The notes under the pieces are model-generated. The model ran no database searches. It was not told the DNA's origin and saw nothing but the letters and a program-made list of their open reading frames with translations. From Pampus argenteus (taxonomy: Eukaryota > Chordata > Actinopteri > Scombriformes > Stromateidae), in the NCBI GenBank assembly GCA_036937835.1, contig CM072879.1, forward strand, positions 4,276,001 to 4,340,000: DNA of 64,000 bases, read 5' to 3'. Shown here piece by piece: positions 26,617 through 38,800 of the stretch (position 1 is the first letter of the stretch; the number at the start of each line of letters is the position of its first letter). A program made the position numbers and the translations under genes.

Positions 26617-29600
26617 AATTGATGTTGATGTCACAAGGCCATGTCGGATGAGGGAATCATATCTGATATATCTTGGCAAATTAATTTGGCTGCAGATCAT
26701 GGTCCTGTTTCACCTCTCACGCTTTAAAAGGAGGCTGTCGGGAAGAGTTTCCTCACGTAAAAAAAAAAAAAAAAAGGTTTAATGAATAGACCGTAGAGGG
26801 GTCAAATATCTCCCTCGTTAAGTATTCATGACATAGCGCAACTCCGCCAGTGATTTGCCGAGAAGGATCCAGCAGCCAGGTGTTATATTTTACAGTCACT
26901 CGCTCAGCTATAAATGCTGCAGTTATTTTCCTCTTATGTAGAGAACACCTCTGCCTCACTTACACACTTTTCCTTTTGTTAACTGGAGCGACTCAGGAAT
27001 GTTTCAACCCAGGTTTTTCACCAAGGTCTTGATGTATCTACAGTTTGCTTTTCCCGTGATGTTCTGTAGACACCCGAAATATTTATTTTCTTGGTTTGTT
27101 TACGTGCTTTTGCACAGGGGCTGAATATTTTCTTTCTGATGCGGTTCGGTTGACAACGATGTGATACGCCTGCATCTTCTCTTGCTTGTTTGTTTCTAAA
27201 TTCAAATTCCGCGATATAGTAGAAATTCAGAAGTCCTAAATCACCCACCATCTTTATTTGGGTGTCTGGGTGAGATTCTGCTCTACATAATGCTCTCAAA
27301 CTTTCCCACTATAGAACGAAACGAAACAAAAGTGTTTTGAACATAAAATTCCTTTTAGAAGACTAACTTCGGTAAAATAATCAAAATCTATTGTTGGGGC
27401 GAGGAAGTGTGGTATATGATCTTAGATTTGATTGTATTGGAAATGTTTTATGTCCTCCATTCTTTGCTGAAGTGAGGTTTGAACTCACAAGAACACGAGT
27501 TTAGACCTCTCTGTACTCCGAGTTATTGACAAAGATCCCTTGTTTTTCCATTTCCATTTTTTCCTCATCCACTCATTCCTTCTATCTTGTTTTCAACTGA
27601 CTCGCTGCTATAAAAAAGGTTGAGGGATGCCTCGAAAAACAAAGAAACAAAATAACATAGATCATGCTGCGTGTTCGCTCAGCTGTTTGTTAGCCGGGAC
27701 ATGAAAATAATTTGTAATTGGGGACAGTGAGAGAGGAAAGACAAGCAGTCGATGCTAACATGATATATTGGTTCAGCATCGACATGGCAATAAATGGATG
27801 TGCAGAAGTCACACAGTAACGGATGCGATGTAAGGCTCACTTACATTACACTAAAAGTATTTTTATTTCTTCTATACCACCTAGAAGAATATGAATAATG
27901 ACATGCTGTACTTGTGAGTTTAAGTTTAATTTAAACATCAAAATCTCAAATGTAAAAACTCATTACATTAGAATTACAGACTTTTTCCAAATACCTCATG
28001 TCAGATTTCATGAATGGTGCTGGTGTAAAGATTTTCAGACCATCATCACACTTGACTCAGCAGCCGCAGAGACTCAGAGAACCCGTGAATACATTTTTAC
28101 ACGTTCGGCTTACCTCTTCCGTCAGCTTCGAATCTAAAATGTCGCCATAATGTTGCAACGTTTCGTCTTCTTTTCTCAAAAGAAAGCTTAAGCTTGTACG
28201 CCGGACCTGCGAACCCTGGAAACCGACCAAACTCTACTATTGGTTCCCTGTTTTCAGACGCAATATAATCACTTTCAAGTCCAAATCGTGATCTGTGTTC
28301 AAAAGGAACTCTCAGCATGTACAAGCATATGGTGTGGGACGGAAAATGTAGCAAGTACAGTCAAAGTCTATAAAAAGGTGTGACTTTGTAACCAATGATT
28401 AATGACTTAATGATGATTCCTGTATAGAGTCAAACCTAAAGTAATGCAACTTGTTGGCTGGCTTGACAGCAGTGAATGAATGAGTTATTCATAATTGGAG
28501 CTTCTTCTTTTTTAAGAGTGGAGATGACGGAACCGTTTACTGTTCAGACATCCTCATGAAATAGATGCAGCGACTAAAGCAAGAGTGATAGATTAAATAA
28601 AAATGTTCTTCTGTGAGGCTTGTTTGAGGTCAGCTATAGAAAAGAAGGTTACAAAGAAGTCAATAACAACACTTCATCATAAAAAGAACTCCTGGAATGG
28701 ATTGTGCATCACAGGTTGGGGATACATTAAGTATCCAAGGGGGGATTTTCCTTTTAAACTCTCCTCGCTGAGAAAATTACTGCATATAACTCACTCGGAG
28801 AAGCAGGGAAAAAAAATACCATATATTTGCAAAGGAGGCTGTAACACAATCTTCACGGTTATGGACTCGTTCTCAGCTCGAGTGCGTGCTGTGTAATTTT
28901 ATCTGCAGTTTTTCCCGAGGTTGCACATTTTGACGGCTGAAGAAGGGGACCTTTCAGACAAAGTGGTGCAACGGACGAGGCTGAGGCGATCTGAAAGGGG
29001 AGGGGAAAAAGGGCGCTGACGATACTGCGAGCTCCTCACGCTCGCGCACGGCCTCTTTAACCCAACACTTGACTTCTCTAATGTTGCACAGCTCATTGCA
29101 TTTGATAATCCCTGGAGATACTGCGAGCGCTAAACTATTACATTCTGCATGCCTCCACAAACGCAAATAAGTCAATATTATCTGAGCATATTTTTTATGA
29201 TGAAACACTAGCGTGTGTAGCAGCAACTGACGATTTATTACAAGAACCATCACTACAGAGCAACTAAACCTCGTGCCTGCCAGCCCTCCTACAAAGTGGC
29301 TACCCTTAAGGTCCTTAGTTTTTATGTTGTAGCCATCTTTGGTGATAAGAATTCATGGCTGGATGTATTTCAAACTGTCTGTGGTGGCTGAAGTGCACAC
29401 ACGCTTTCTTCTTTGCGCTATAGGAAATACCTGGCGCTGCAGGAGTAAATGTAGAGGCTTTCAGTGTCAGTAAGCTATAGGTCCCATGGGGGTTATGGCA
29501 CAGTAGTTGTTAACAGATTGGGACGCATGCTGGAGCTTTTTGATCGTATTACATAATCTCCCTCAGCACATTGAGATTGCTCAGTTATCACTGAATTGCA

Positions 29601-31846
29601 GATATTTGATTTCCATTTTGCAGAGCATGTTAAAGCTGCGCCAATCAATACTTTTTTATGTTAACAATTTATCAAAATGACTATGTGTAGTGTGAAATTT
29701 GATTTCCTGTAGTGATGAGAATTGAGTTGAGTATTATCTCTACGTCTGCAGTTCCCATCATCCATCAGAACGGGGCTTTCCAGCGTCTTTCAGCTCATTG
29801 TTTTGGTTTCGGTGCTCATATACTACTGTTGGCTTCAGTCTGTCAGTCAACTAGCGGCAGCTAAAGACACAGATACGTCTATCAGGGTATGGTTCTATTT
29901 TGAATTGGTGGAGACCAAAACTGATCTAAAAAGAATTTGCATCCTTTTTAAGTGGCCAAAAACTTCAACTCGAAATGAATGCTAATGTTTCTCGGCTGGA
30001 TGTGTAAATAATTTGCCACATGTGATTGATGATCAACAGAAAATTAATCTGCAAATTATTATAATAAAATAATAATTTGTGGCAAATATCTGCTGGTTAC
30101 AGCTTCTTAAATGTGAGGGACATTCTAACAGCAATTTTTCTATATTTACTTAGATTTTATAGACAAAACAATTCAGCAATGAACCGCAAAAATAATTCAT
30201 TCAGGTTTAAGGACTCTTAAAACAGTTTTTCAACTAGCAGCTAAGATGTAGCTTTGTGTCACACAAACAAAACTGTACAGTAATTGCGCCTTGATTTTTA
30301 AGAACTTTAATAATGTTTCAGTTGAGTTCCTTCATTCGTTCTAAGCCGATTCAAATTATCTCTACAGAATAGATGTAATCAGTGAACTTGGACACACAAA
30401 TCTGTGCAAACTGTCTTCACAGTGCTGACCTCTCACATAAATATGTTCCTTTCTGCTGAATGATGTGTTTACGCCCAACTGTTTCCCAGCAGCCTTTAAG
30501 ATCGGACTGGATGTGTGTAGAGGGCCTCAAGCCATTACATTGGTGATAAAAACCCGACGGAGCAGTAACCTAACAAAACAGCTCCCAACACGTCATAGAG
30601 CACATATTTAAACAAGTCCCTATCAGTAACTCAGAGAGGACAGACACACACACACACACAAGTCTGTTTTGGTGTGTAAAGTGTCATAAAGTGTCCCGAG
30701 ACGGACAATCAACAGTCCGAAAACCAAAGACACAGAACATTAAGAAAGAAGAGTTGTTGTGCATCATCTGGTAATAAACCCGGACAACAGGAAATGGCTT
30801 AAAGCTTTCATAGCTGTGCTTTGGCAGTTTCTCTACATGCAGAAGTGATGCTTCTTATACCTTTTTGCTTCTATCCAGTGGTGTGTAAAAAGAGGAACAA
30901 TGAAGTACAAGTTAGCACTCAGAAAATCAAGCCTCATTAGGTTGGTAATAAGCGATTAGTTTTATTATTGATCAATCTCAATTGTTGTTTTTTTTGTTGT
31001 TGTTGTTTTGTTCTTAAATTGACAAATGCTAATCACAATACTCCATAATTGCTTGCCCCCCCCCCCCCCCCCCCCCCGACCAGCAGAAGTAAAAGCGATT
31101 GTGTGAGCTGTGTGATGAGGGTGAAGTGGAAAGTCCCATTTTCTTTTGTACTGTGGAAATGATGATGATTTAGCAGAGCTAATTTTCCATGAAATGGCCC
31201 CTGAAATATTCTGGTGTACAGATGATCAAAAATTAGATTCATTTTGATGTGTTTAAGTTTGCAAACTTTGTCTCCAAAGCGTACGACGGACTATTTAATT
31301 GGCATTTCCTCTGATTTGTCAGTGATTTATGAAAAGCAAATCCTCAGATTTCAGAGGCTGAAAGCAGCAGTGAACGTTTGGTTACATTTTGTTCACAAAT
31401 GACTGAAATAATTAACCGACTTTTGCGCTGATCAACTTAACCATTAAATCACATAAGTGTCACCAGCTGTTTGGATTGACAAATGATCTCTGGAAAGTCA
31501 AGAATCAACATAGCGGGTGAGTACTTAGAAGCAAAAAGAAAACCCAAAGACGGAGTGACAGATGACCACTTGAGCATCTAAAGAGAGCCATCGGGGCAGA
31601 GTGGGCAACGACCCAGCCGAGGACACAGAGTGAAAGAGACTGAGTGCGGATCTACCTCTTGGCGCTGGTGGACAGCTTGGCAGCGGTCTTGCTGGAGATT
31701 TTGGCCTCCTTCTTCTTGGGCTGAGTCTGGTCCCGCTGCTCAGGGCCCGGCTGCTCCGTAGGAGCCGCCTCCCTCTGCTCAGCATCCGAGCTTCCCCCAC
31801 TGGTGTTGGGGCTGTCGTCCGGCCTCGGCTGCACCTCACTGGACAT
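26314..31846 (-). CDS. ube2e2: Ubiquitin-conjugating enzyme E2 E2 (UBE2E2-like), 5' coding part only
   Basis: Class III ubiquitin-conjugating enzyme that accepts ubiquitin from E1 as a thioester and passes it on with E3 ligases; cytosol and nucleus. Two coding exons are visible. Exon A is 31,656-31,846: start ATG at 31,846, 63 codons plus 2 bases, ending AAG-AG before donor GTAGAT. Exon B is 26,314-26,364: acceptor TTTCAG, 51 bp, ending TGC-AG before donor GTAGGA. The joined protein has the serine/acid-rich N-terminal extension (DDSPNTSGGSSD), a lysine patch (PKKKEAKISSKTAAK), STSAKR and then IQKELAEITLDPPPNC, the start of the UBC fold. The DDSP-TSGGSSD pattern and AEITLD fit UBE2E2 rather than UBE2E1, which has ADITLD; UBE2E3 is less alike. 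About 80 of roughly 200 residues are present. The active-site Cys and HPN-like core lie on later exons; I looked for them in 1-26,313 and saw none, so the gene runs off the left edge. Paralogue assignment is from recalled sequences. Confidence 0.9.
26398..26413. repeat. (CA)8; (UG) just upstream of a ube2e2 acceptor
   Basis: A short tract that reads UG in the ube2e2 transcript and lies about 33 bases before the acceptor of the 51-bp exon. Confidence 0.9.
26584..26613. repeat. (TG)n microsatellite
   Basis: 15 uninterrupted units in the ube2e2 intron. Confidence 0.95.
30011..30087. repeat. Nested inverted repeat (two stems)
   Basis: Outer arms ATTTGCCACA (30,011-30,020) and TGTGGCAAAT (30,078-30,087) are perfect complements. 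Inner arms CAAATTATTAT (30,052-30,062) and ATAATAATTTG (30,069-30,079) are perfect with a 6-base loop. The two stems share a base or two, so only one can form fully at a time. No known RNA family is recognised. Confidence 0.7.
31056..31077. repeat. C22 homopolymer
   Basis: 22 consecutive C on the plus strand, a G run in the ube2e2 transcript. Its length is prone to sequencing error. Confidence 0.9.
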
Positions 31847-31868
31847 GCTGACACTGCCGGAAGGTTGC

Positions 31869-31888
31869 ACGCACACACACACACACAC
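31869..31888. repeat. (CA)10; (UG)10 next to the ube2e2 start-exon acceptor
   Basis: It reads (UG) in the transcript and sits about 15 bases before the probable acceptor (TTCCGGCAG) of the ATG exon. Confidence 0.95.
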
Positions 31889-32767
31889 AGTTACGCTTAC
31901 TTACTCAATACACAAAGACACACCTAATAGGTTTTGCTATAATACTGTCACATATGATTTCAAATATGGCTCCAAATAACAATTATGATGATTATCTATT
32001 ATTAGTCTGTTGATTGTTGTTCCTATTTTATGAATAACATTTCAAGTTACATTTTTTAGTTTAGTTTAGTCATTTGCACAGACAACAAAACACAAACAAA
32101 CAAACTGGTGCTATTTAAATCTATCCAGGGTCTAGACTGAACTTTCATATTCAATCAGCTCATTGTTTAGTGTTAAAACACATTCCAAATGACTTGTTTT
32201 GTCGGAGCATCAGCGTCCGAAACCACGTTAACTATAAATTTCCACATTCATTGAATAGTTTATTCCATTTATGATGCACACTGGTTCCTTTTGACCTAAT
32301 GTTTCCAACTAATTGTTTGACTTCAGCGTCTGATGTGGCTGAAAGCTTCGGAAACAAGCAGTAAGCGAACCTGTCTGTTGCCAAACTGTTTTTTCCCAAA
32401 GCTTAATATGATCACCATTAATCATCATCATCATCATCATCTCTGTCCTTAGTTTACCATATGTCTTTCTTTCTTTTGACAGTGTATTGGCATCATCAGT
32501 CTGAGCGACTATTGTATGGATTCATGTCAGTAAAGTAAAGACATTTTCATCAGCCTCGGCTGTATTCCGTGTTAAATGCTAATTAACTAGATAAGTGAGT
32601 CATTCTAAAAGCAAGTTGTCGAGGTTTTTTTTTTAGTACTCTGAGATAATCATCTTAATGTTTGGGGGGTTTTTTTGGCTGTTAAAGAAGGTTTATGCTC
32701 TAAATGAATGAAGAGATAACACACACACTCCTGGAAGGTAATCATGCTGCAGTGCTCACATGAAAAG

Positions 32768-32946
32768 TAGGGCTGCCAACTAACTATTACTTTCATTATC
32801 AATTAATTGATTAGTTATTTGGTCCGTACAATGTTGGAAAACGGCTTCTTAAAAGCCCAACATGATGGCATCAAATGTCGTCTTTTGTCCCAACCAACAG
32901 TCGGAAATAAAAATAACTGCGGAAAATATTGTTGTTTAGTTGTAGC
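32768..32946. mobile_element. Dispersed TIR-like repeat, copy C (5' part)
   Basis: Starts GTAGGGCTGCCAACTAACTA, then ATTATCAATTAATTGATTAG, a GGTCCGTACAATGTTGGAAA segment and TTGTCCCAACCAACAGTCGG. It lacks the far inverted end, so it appears truncated. Confidence 0.65.
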
Positions 32947-33171
32947 CTTACTGAGATCACTCCTCCTCTAAGGTCATCCTGTGTTCCTCTGTATTCGTAT
33001 GGTCGGATTTGCAGCAGCAGAGGATCTTTTTAACACCTTTAACATTCAGAATCAACCGAGCCGAACGTCGGCTGGTCACAAGCCTTGATTCTCAATAATA
33101 AAAGACACCTACAAGGTCATGTTCACTAAATCCCCCCCCCCAATCACTCTGCCATACGCATGTGTGCCTGC

Positions 33172-33176
<5 letters not shown>

Positions 33177-33204
<28 letters not shown>
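33177..33204. repeat. (TG)n microsatellite
   Basis: About 13 TG units. Confidence 0.93.
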
Positions 33205-33209
<5 letters not shown>

Positions 33210-33638
33210 GAGAACCTCAAGGTGAATGCCTCTATTTACATTCCCAGGTTAGGTATGAAAAATGTATGACACTTTTGCTGCGCGCTGTTGAGCTGAAAAT
33301 GAATATGAGATTGGACAGAAGTCAGTGCAGATTGTTCAATAAACATGACAGCAGGTTTGGCAAGCTGACTTGGCATTTGACATTAGACAAACAGCTACTG
33401 CATACACGGGCTGATCTGATGCAATTAACTGCATCTGATGGTGAGCCGAGGTGGGAGATAATTGCTTGGATTATATGGGTTAGGGTAATGCAGAGGGGGC
33501 ATTATATCACAGGTTCTAACGTGCACACATGCTCTGGTGAATGGAGGTCTCTCAGTAGGAAATGATGAGTTGTAGAAGTTGCACACACAGCAGCAGGTCA
33601 CCTCAGATTGAGACAGATTTGTTTTGTTTCCCCTTCAG

Positions 33639-33663
33639 GTGTGTGTGTGTGTGTGTGTGTGTG
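33639..33663. repeat. (GT)n microsatellite
   Basis: About 12 GT units. Confidence 0.93.
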
Positions 33664-34263
33664 TTCTATAATATGTGATATGATATGATGATCAAGCCTA
33701 GATAAAAAAACACACACAACACACATTCCGATACAACCTTTTCTCAATTACATCATTAGGTAGTAAACAAACCAGCTCACGTTGGGGAAAGAAGGACAGA
33801 AACGTCAACTTTAAGCCTCGATGTGTTTGGCGCTGTTAGCTAAGCTAGCGTGTTTGGCTGGAAAACACTGTGGCGAGCTATGACACAAGTTCACACGTTA
33901 TTGGGTTTGTGCGGCGGGTGAACAGCGAATTAAACAGTGGCTGCTAACGATTATTCAAAGCTATTTTAGGGCCTCCTCGTAAGGTATATTTAATTTTGCC
34001 CGTTTCGTGAGGAACAGGTTTTAAAGGGAGCCTCGCTGTTCAGACATCTTCATACAGTAAAAGAGAAGAAGAAGAAGATGAAGCTGAAAAGCACTGACCA
34101 CCGGCCAAAGCAGCTCCAGCACAAAAGACGGAGCGGATGCCCCCCTCTCTCACCCCAACCACCGCCCCCTCTGCTCAGAGGAGACAGCGATAATAAACCT
34201 CTGTCCTATATGTGGAGTTCATGTTTTTTTTTTTCTTTTAGAGAGTGATAGATAAAGACTCAC

Positions 34264-34450
34264 CTTCCTAAAGCTGGCTGGACGCACGGCGGCAGGAGAA
34301 ATGTGTTGTAATGTCCACAGTAAATCCGTAATCCGTACACTGGCTGTCCGCTGCTTTCCGTTCGCTGCTTTGACTGACTGCTGGAGAATGTGCCGAACCG
34401 AAACCGTCAAGCTCGACGGAACTACAGGCACAGGTTCCGGTTGTAGATAG
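34264..34450 (-). other. ube2e2: Probable non-coding first exon and 5' end of ube2e2
   Basis: A strong minus-strand donor (GGAAG then GTGAGT) lies at 34,264/34,263. Upstream of it in the transcript is a CpG-bearing stretch with ACGGCGGCAGG and CTGCTTTCCGTTCG motifs. This fits a 5' UTR exon spliced to the acceptor just before the ATG-bearing exon (TTCCGGCAG, 7 bases before the ATG at 31,846). The upstream limit near 34,450 is a guess, because no TATA box or start site is visible. No transcript evidence is available. Confidence 0.45.
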
Positions 34451-35468
34451 CAAAATAAAAGCATAAATGAGCACGTTTGGGCTTTTTTTCCGAGAGAGGC
34501 GCGAAAGTAAATAGAGTTAAAGACTGCGTTAAAGAGGGAACTATAGGACATTGATATACATTATTGTTTGTTTTTTCTATTCTATCTCAGTAAACCAGAC
34601 TCCATATAGACCTATATATACATACACAGCAATTTAGACAATGCTGAAATCGTGCATATCAATTATCTTTTTTTTTATTGAATTACATGTTGTTTATTGT
34701 ACAGACAGTTTATTAAATAACTTAACATTTACAAAATTGGTTTCAGTTATTTTAGTTATTATCAAACATAATAGGGGTATGACTGCTCAGTGACTGTCTT
34801 TTGACAGTTTGAATAGAAATCTATCAATAAACCAAGTTCACCTTCTCGTTTTGGTAGGCTTTGCTCTTGAAGAGACAAGAACTAGAGTATCAAATGTGGA
34901 CTTAAAAGTGGCACATATAAAATTAAATCTGTACCTACGTATATACAAACAGTGCCATTTTTTATCCAACCCTTTTTTTTGCCACAAAAACACATTATGA
35001 TACAAACTCGTGCTGACTGATTTATTTGTAGACAGGGACTCCTCAGTTCCGGTTTGGTCTGTGTTTACCGCAGTTTGACAAACCAGACCGCCTCCGTGCG
35101 CGCGCCCACGCGAATGCGCGCGCGCGCAGACTGTGTGCTGTGAAGCGTTATGGCAGCTTTGAGGATAGTGTGGACTACAAAGGAAGTGCAAAGAAGAGGA
35201 ATATCGGGTTGACGACGCTCAAAAGTGCGAATTAAGATTTCAGAAGCAATTTCCCAGATATTAAACATTTAAAGCCATTTCTTATGTAATACACGGAGCC
35301 TCAGTGGAGTTATTCATCATGTCTGTGCTTTACTAATCTGCTACTGTTGAGAGATTGTTAAGGCTAGATGTTTATTATTTATATATTTAAATTCAAACCA
35401 GGTTAGTTGAAAAGATCATTAAAACACCGCCTCAGGTAGACGCCTGGATATCAGCCTATAGGAAGCAG

Positions 35469-35503
<35 letters not shown>

Positions 35504-35807
35504 ACTAATTCAACCAATATTTCTGCGTCATTTTTGGTTATCTGTAATAAATTACTTTAGCAAACTAATTACATTATAGCATTAAATATGATCCGCTGTA
35601 TTTGTCTGCACCGTCACCACTGCGGAACCATTGAACTTGTTCGATGTTTCTCTACACCGAGTCCAGTGGCGGACACTAGCTTCCTCAACATGCGCAAAAC
35701 AAACGTAACTTAGCCGATAAGCGGCGCTGCCTGTTTCTTTCATTTATAAACTAGATAGTTATAAGCTCCGTCTCGTCTGTAGCGAACACACTTTACCTTC
35801 ACAAGCT
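34451..35807. promoter_or_regulatory. Divergent intergenic region between ube2e2 and sf3a3
   Basis: The head-to-head gap between the proposed first exon of ube2e2 (minus) and sf3a3 (plus). It includes an alternating CG run around 35,094-35,127, an (AT) tract at 35,470-35,499, and moderately CpG-containing sequence just before the sf3a3 ATG. No TATA box with a clear start site is evident near sf3a3, as expected for a housekeeping splicing-factor gene. Shared promoter function is inferred from orientation only. Confidence 0.4.
35470..35499. repeat. (AT)n microsatellite
   Basis: 15 uninterrupted AT units, about 300 bases before the sf3a3 start. Confidence 0.95.
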
Positions 35808-38800
35808 ATGGAGACTATTTTAGAGCAACAGCGTCGCTACCATGAGGAGAAAGAGCGGTTAATGGACGCTAAAACAAAAGAAATGTTGCACAAGAAGTCT
35901 ACGGTGAGCTGAATACCTTCGCGCTAACATTAGCACGGTTGCTAACCCTATCTCAAACACCTGGAGGTTAACTTATGTTTCCCTATTAATCTTCTTTTTT
36001 ATCTTGACAGTTGCGGGAACAGATTAACTCCGACCACCGAACAAGAGCAATGCTGGATGTAAGTGAGAGTTTTTGATACATTAGCTAATATCACAGTTGA
36101 TAACAGGAAACCTTTCGTTGAGCTACAGTTAGCGTAACCGCATAAAGTAAGTTAGTAGCTAGTAAACAACTCCTGGAGATAATGTTGCACCAAATTAAAA
36201 TCTGCCAGTTAAACGTGTCTTTGATTATTAATAGATGCATTAACACTATATCAACCGTTTATATGTATTGATTGAGGGATTGTTGGAGCATTTGGCATAT
36301 AAGTCATCTGTCCTTTAGGTCTTATGTTACTAAAAGCACCGTTTATAGCCATTTATATTAACAATAATATGCTGCTAATCTTTGTATCTTTTCATAGAGG
36401 TACATGGAAGTGAGTGCAAATCTCAGAGATTCCTATGAAGACAAAGACGGGTAAGTGTGCTTTGGTTTAATTAGTGGTTAAACCTGCTTTAAGGCTCACT
36501 TGCATTTAATAGTATTTCGTCTCTAATTTTTTTCTTTCATGTAAACCATTTTTATATCAATTTGTAGAACTTTACTCACACTTTTATTATTGTTTTTTTA
36601 ATTTATTTTTTCGCTGGCAGAATGAGGAGGGATGAACTCGCTGCTATCTCAGGACCAAATGAGTTTGCTGAGTTCTACAACAGACTGAAACAGATAAAGG
36701 AGTTTCACAGGAAGCACCCAAACGAGGTAGTTAAGCTCCGATTGTAAAATGAGGTGCTTGATAACTTAACTTTTTATTTTTTTAACAATAACGTTTTTAT
36801 GCATTTCTTGTAGGTTTCCATTCCCATGTCTGTCGAGTTTGAGGAGCTGATGAAGGCCAGAGACAACCCCAGCGAGGAGGCTCAGAGTACGTCTTAATCC
36901 ACCGCAACAAGAAAACATTCAGAATGATTTCATAGGTTTCATCTCACGGCACAAGACTCTTGTTAACTTCAGGATTTTCCTGTCCAACAGTGAGAAATGC
37001 TAAAGTTGATAGCTGGCTAACACACTGCTGTAGGGACTGAGTAACATGTGTGTGTGTTTTCCACAGATCTGGTGGAGTTCACTGACGAGGAAGGTTACGG
37101 CCGCTACCTGGATCTCCACGACTGCTACCTGAAGTACATCAACTTAAAGGGAGCTGAGGTTATGATCTCTTACTGTCTGCCTGATTAATTCTTCACCCTT
37201 ACGCTGACTTAATGCTCTTATTAACCACTATCCACGGTCTCTCCTACAGAAATTGGAGTACATCAATTTCCTGTCTTCATTCGACCAGCTGTTTGACATC
37301 CCCAAGGACAGGAAGAATGCAGAATACAAAAAGTAAGTCCGTCGTGCCTCTTCATTTTTTTTCACATCATATGTGACTCCTAACACCTGCGTACTGAGCT
37401 GTGACGTGATCATACAGGTATTTGGAGATGCTGTTGGAGTACCTGCAGGAATACACAGACCGGGTCAAACCTCTGCTCGACCAGAACGAGCTGTACGGCA
37501 AAGTGCTGTCAGACTTTGAGAAGAAATGGGAGAACGGCACCTTTCCAGGCTGGCCTGTAAGTTCTCCTCTTCATGTGGGCTGATGGTTCAAGTTTCGGTT
37601 GTTCAGCTCATCTGACCTGATTTTATTTCTTTTTCTTGGACCATAGAAAGAAACGAGTAGTGCTTTGACACATGCCGGAGCTCATCTGGACCTCTCTGCC
37701 TTTTCCTCTTGGGAGGTAAGAAATACAAAATTCTTCACACTTGAAGAAGAATTGTTAGATATTAATACAAAGGTTGCTTATGAATTATTCTACTGACTGT
37801 GTCACACAGGAGTTGGCTTCTTTGGGTCTGGACAGACTGAAGTCTGCCCTCATGGCGTTGGGACTGAAGTGCGGAGGGTGAGCATGTTGTGTGTTGTGAA
37901 TGAATGATATTAAATGTAGTAATGATCCAATTATTTCACTGATGGCTAAGGTGCACTTTAGTCATCTCATTTTGGGGGTAAAATTTGAAAATAAAGTAAG
38001 ATGGTTACACTTTTTGGGTTAGTATGTTTTAGACCTTTTTCCACTGCAGGAACTTGATAAAAATATCATTAAAATGTCACAACCTTACATGGTGTAAGCC
38101 TATGAGTGTAAAAGGATGAAAGTTTCAAGGCTGGCCTTCGCCCACTTCTTTAATAAATATCCAAAATGTCCGTTTGTAAAAACAGTGGAGACACAAATTA
38201 GAACCTCGTACCAAACCCTCACACGGTTCTGAGTAGTTCAGGTTATGTTCCTGCAGTGGGAAAAAAAAGGCTCTTTGTACCGTACAGAGAGCATGTGTTC
38301 AGGCAATTCATCAGCCGTGTCTGTGCGTTGAACAGCACTCTGGAGGAACGAGCTCAGAGACTCTTCAGCACAAAGGGCGAATCCCTGGAATCACTGGACC
38401 CTTCACTGTTTGCCAAGAATCCCAAAGCTAAAGGCCCGAAAAAGTAAGTGGGTGTAGAAATTTCAGTTTGGCGCTGACGGTGTCTCATGATATGTTTCAT
38501 AACTGTTTCCATCCTTCACGTCTGCAGAGACACGGAGCGTAACAAGGAAATTGGCTTCCTGGAGGCTCAGGTCTATGAATATGTGGAGGTTCTCGGGGTG
38601 AGTGAATATATCTGCTGTAGAATCTTATCATGTCGAGCTACTGCGGTCAGCGCCGGCTGAAATGGGGCTTTCTTTTTGTACGTGATTGTCGGCGGTTACA
38701 GGAGCAGAGGCAGCTGACTCATGAGAATGTGCAGAGGAAGCAGGCCAGGACCGGAGAGGAGCGCGAGGAAGAGGAGGAGGAGCAGCTCAGCGAGAGTGAG

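Larger units (their letters stand above)
26365..31655 (-). other. ube2e2: ube2e2 intron between coding exons A and B
   Basis: About 5.3 kb bounded by GTAGAT (donor, 31,655) and TTTCAG (acceptor, 26,365). It contains a UG-repeat tract close to the acceptor, a (TG) tract at 26,584-26,613, a nested inverted repeat at 30,011-30,087 and a 22-C homopolymer at 31,056-31,077. I see no exon or RNA gene in it. Confidence 0.75.
31847..34263 (-). other. ube2e2: ube2e2 first intron (5' UTR to first coding exon)
   Basis: About 2.4 kb between the proposed non-coding exon donor (34,263) and the ATG exon, allowing a few bases of 5' UTR before 31,846. It has a (CA) tract at 31,869-31,888, which is (UG) in the transcript, a degenerate dispersed repeat at 32,768-32,946, and TG tracts at 33,177-33,204 and 33,639-33,663. 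Nothing else is identifiable. Confidence 0.5.

Noticed and set aside
31525..31884. 119-residue minus-strand frame across the ube2e2 start exon
   Set aside because: It is a shadow frame of the ube2e2 coding exon; the other frame matches the UBE2E2 N-terminus.
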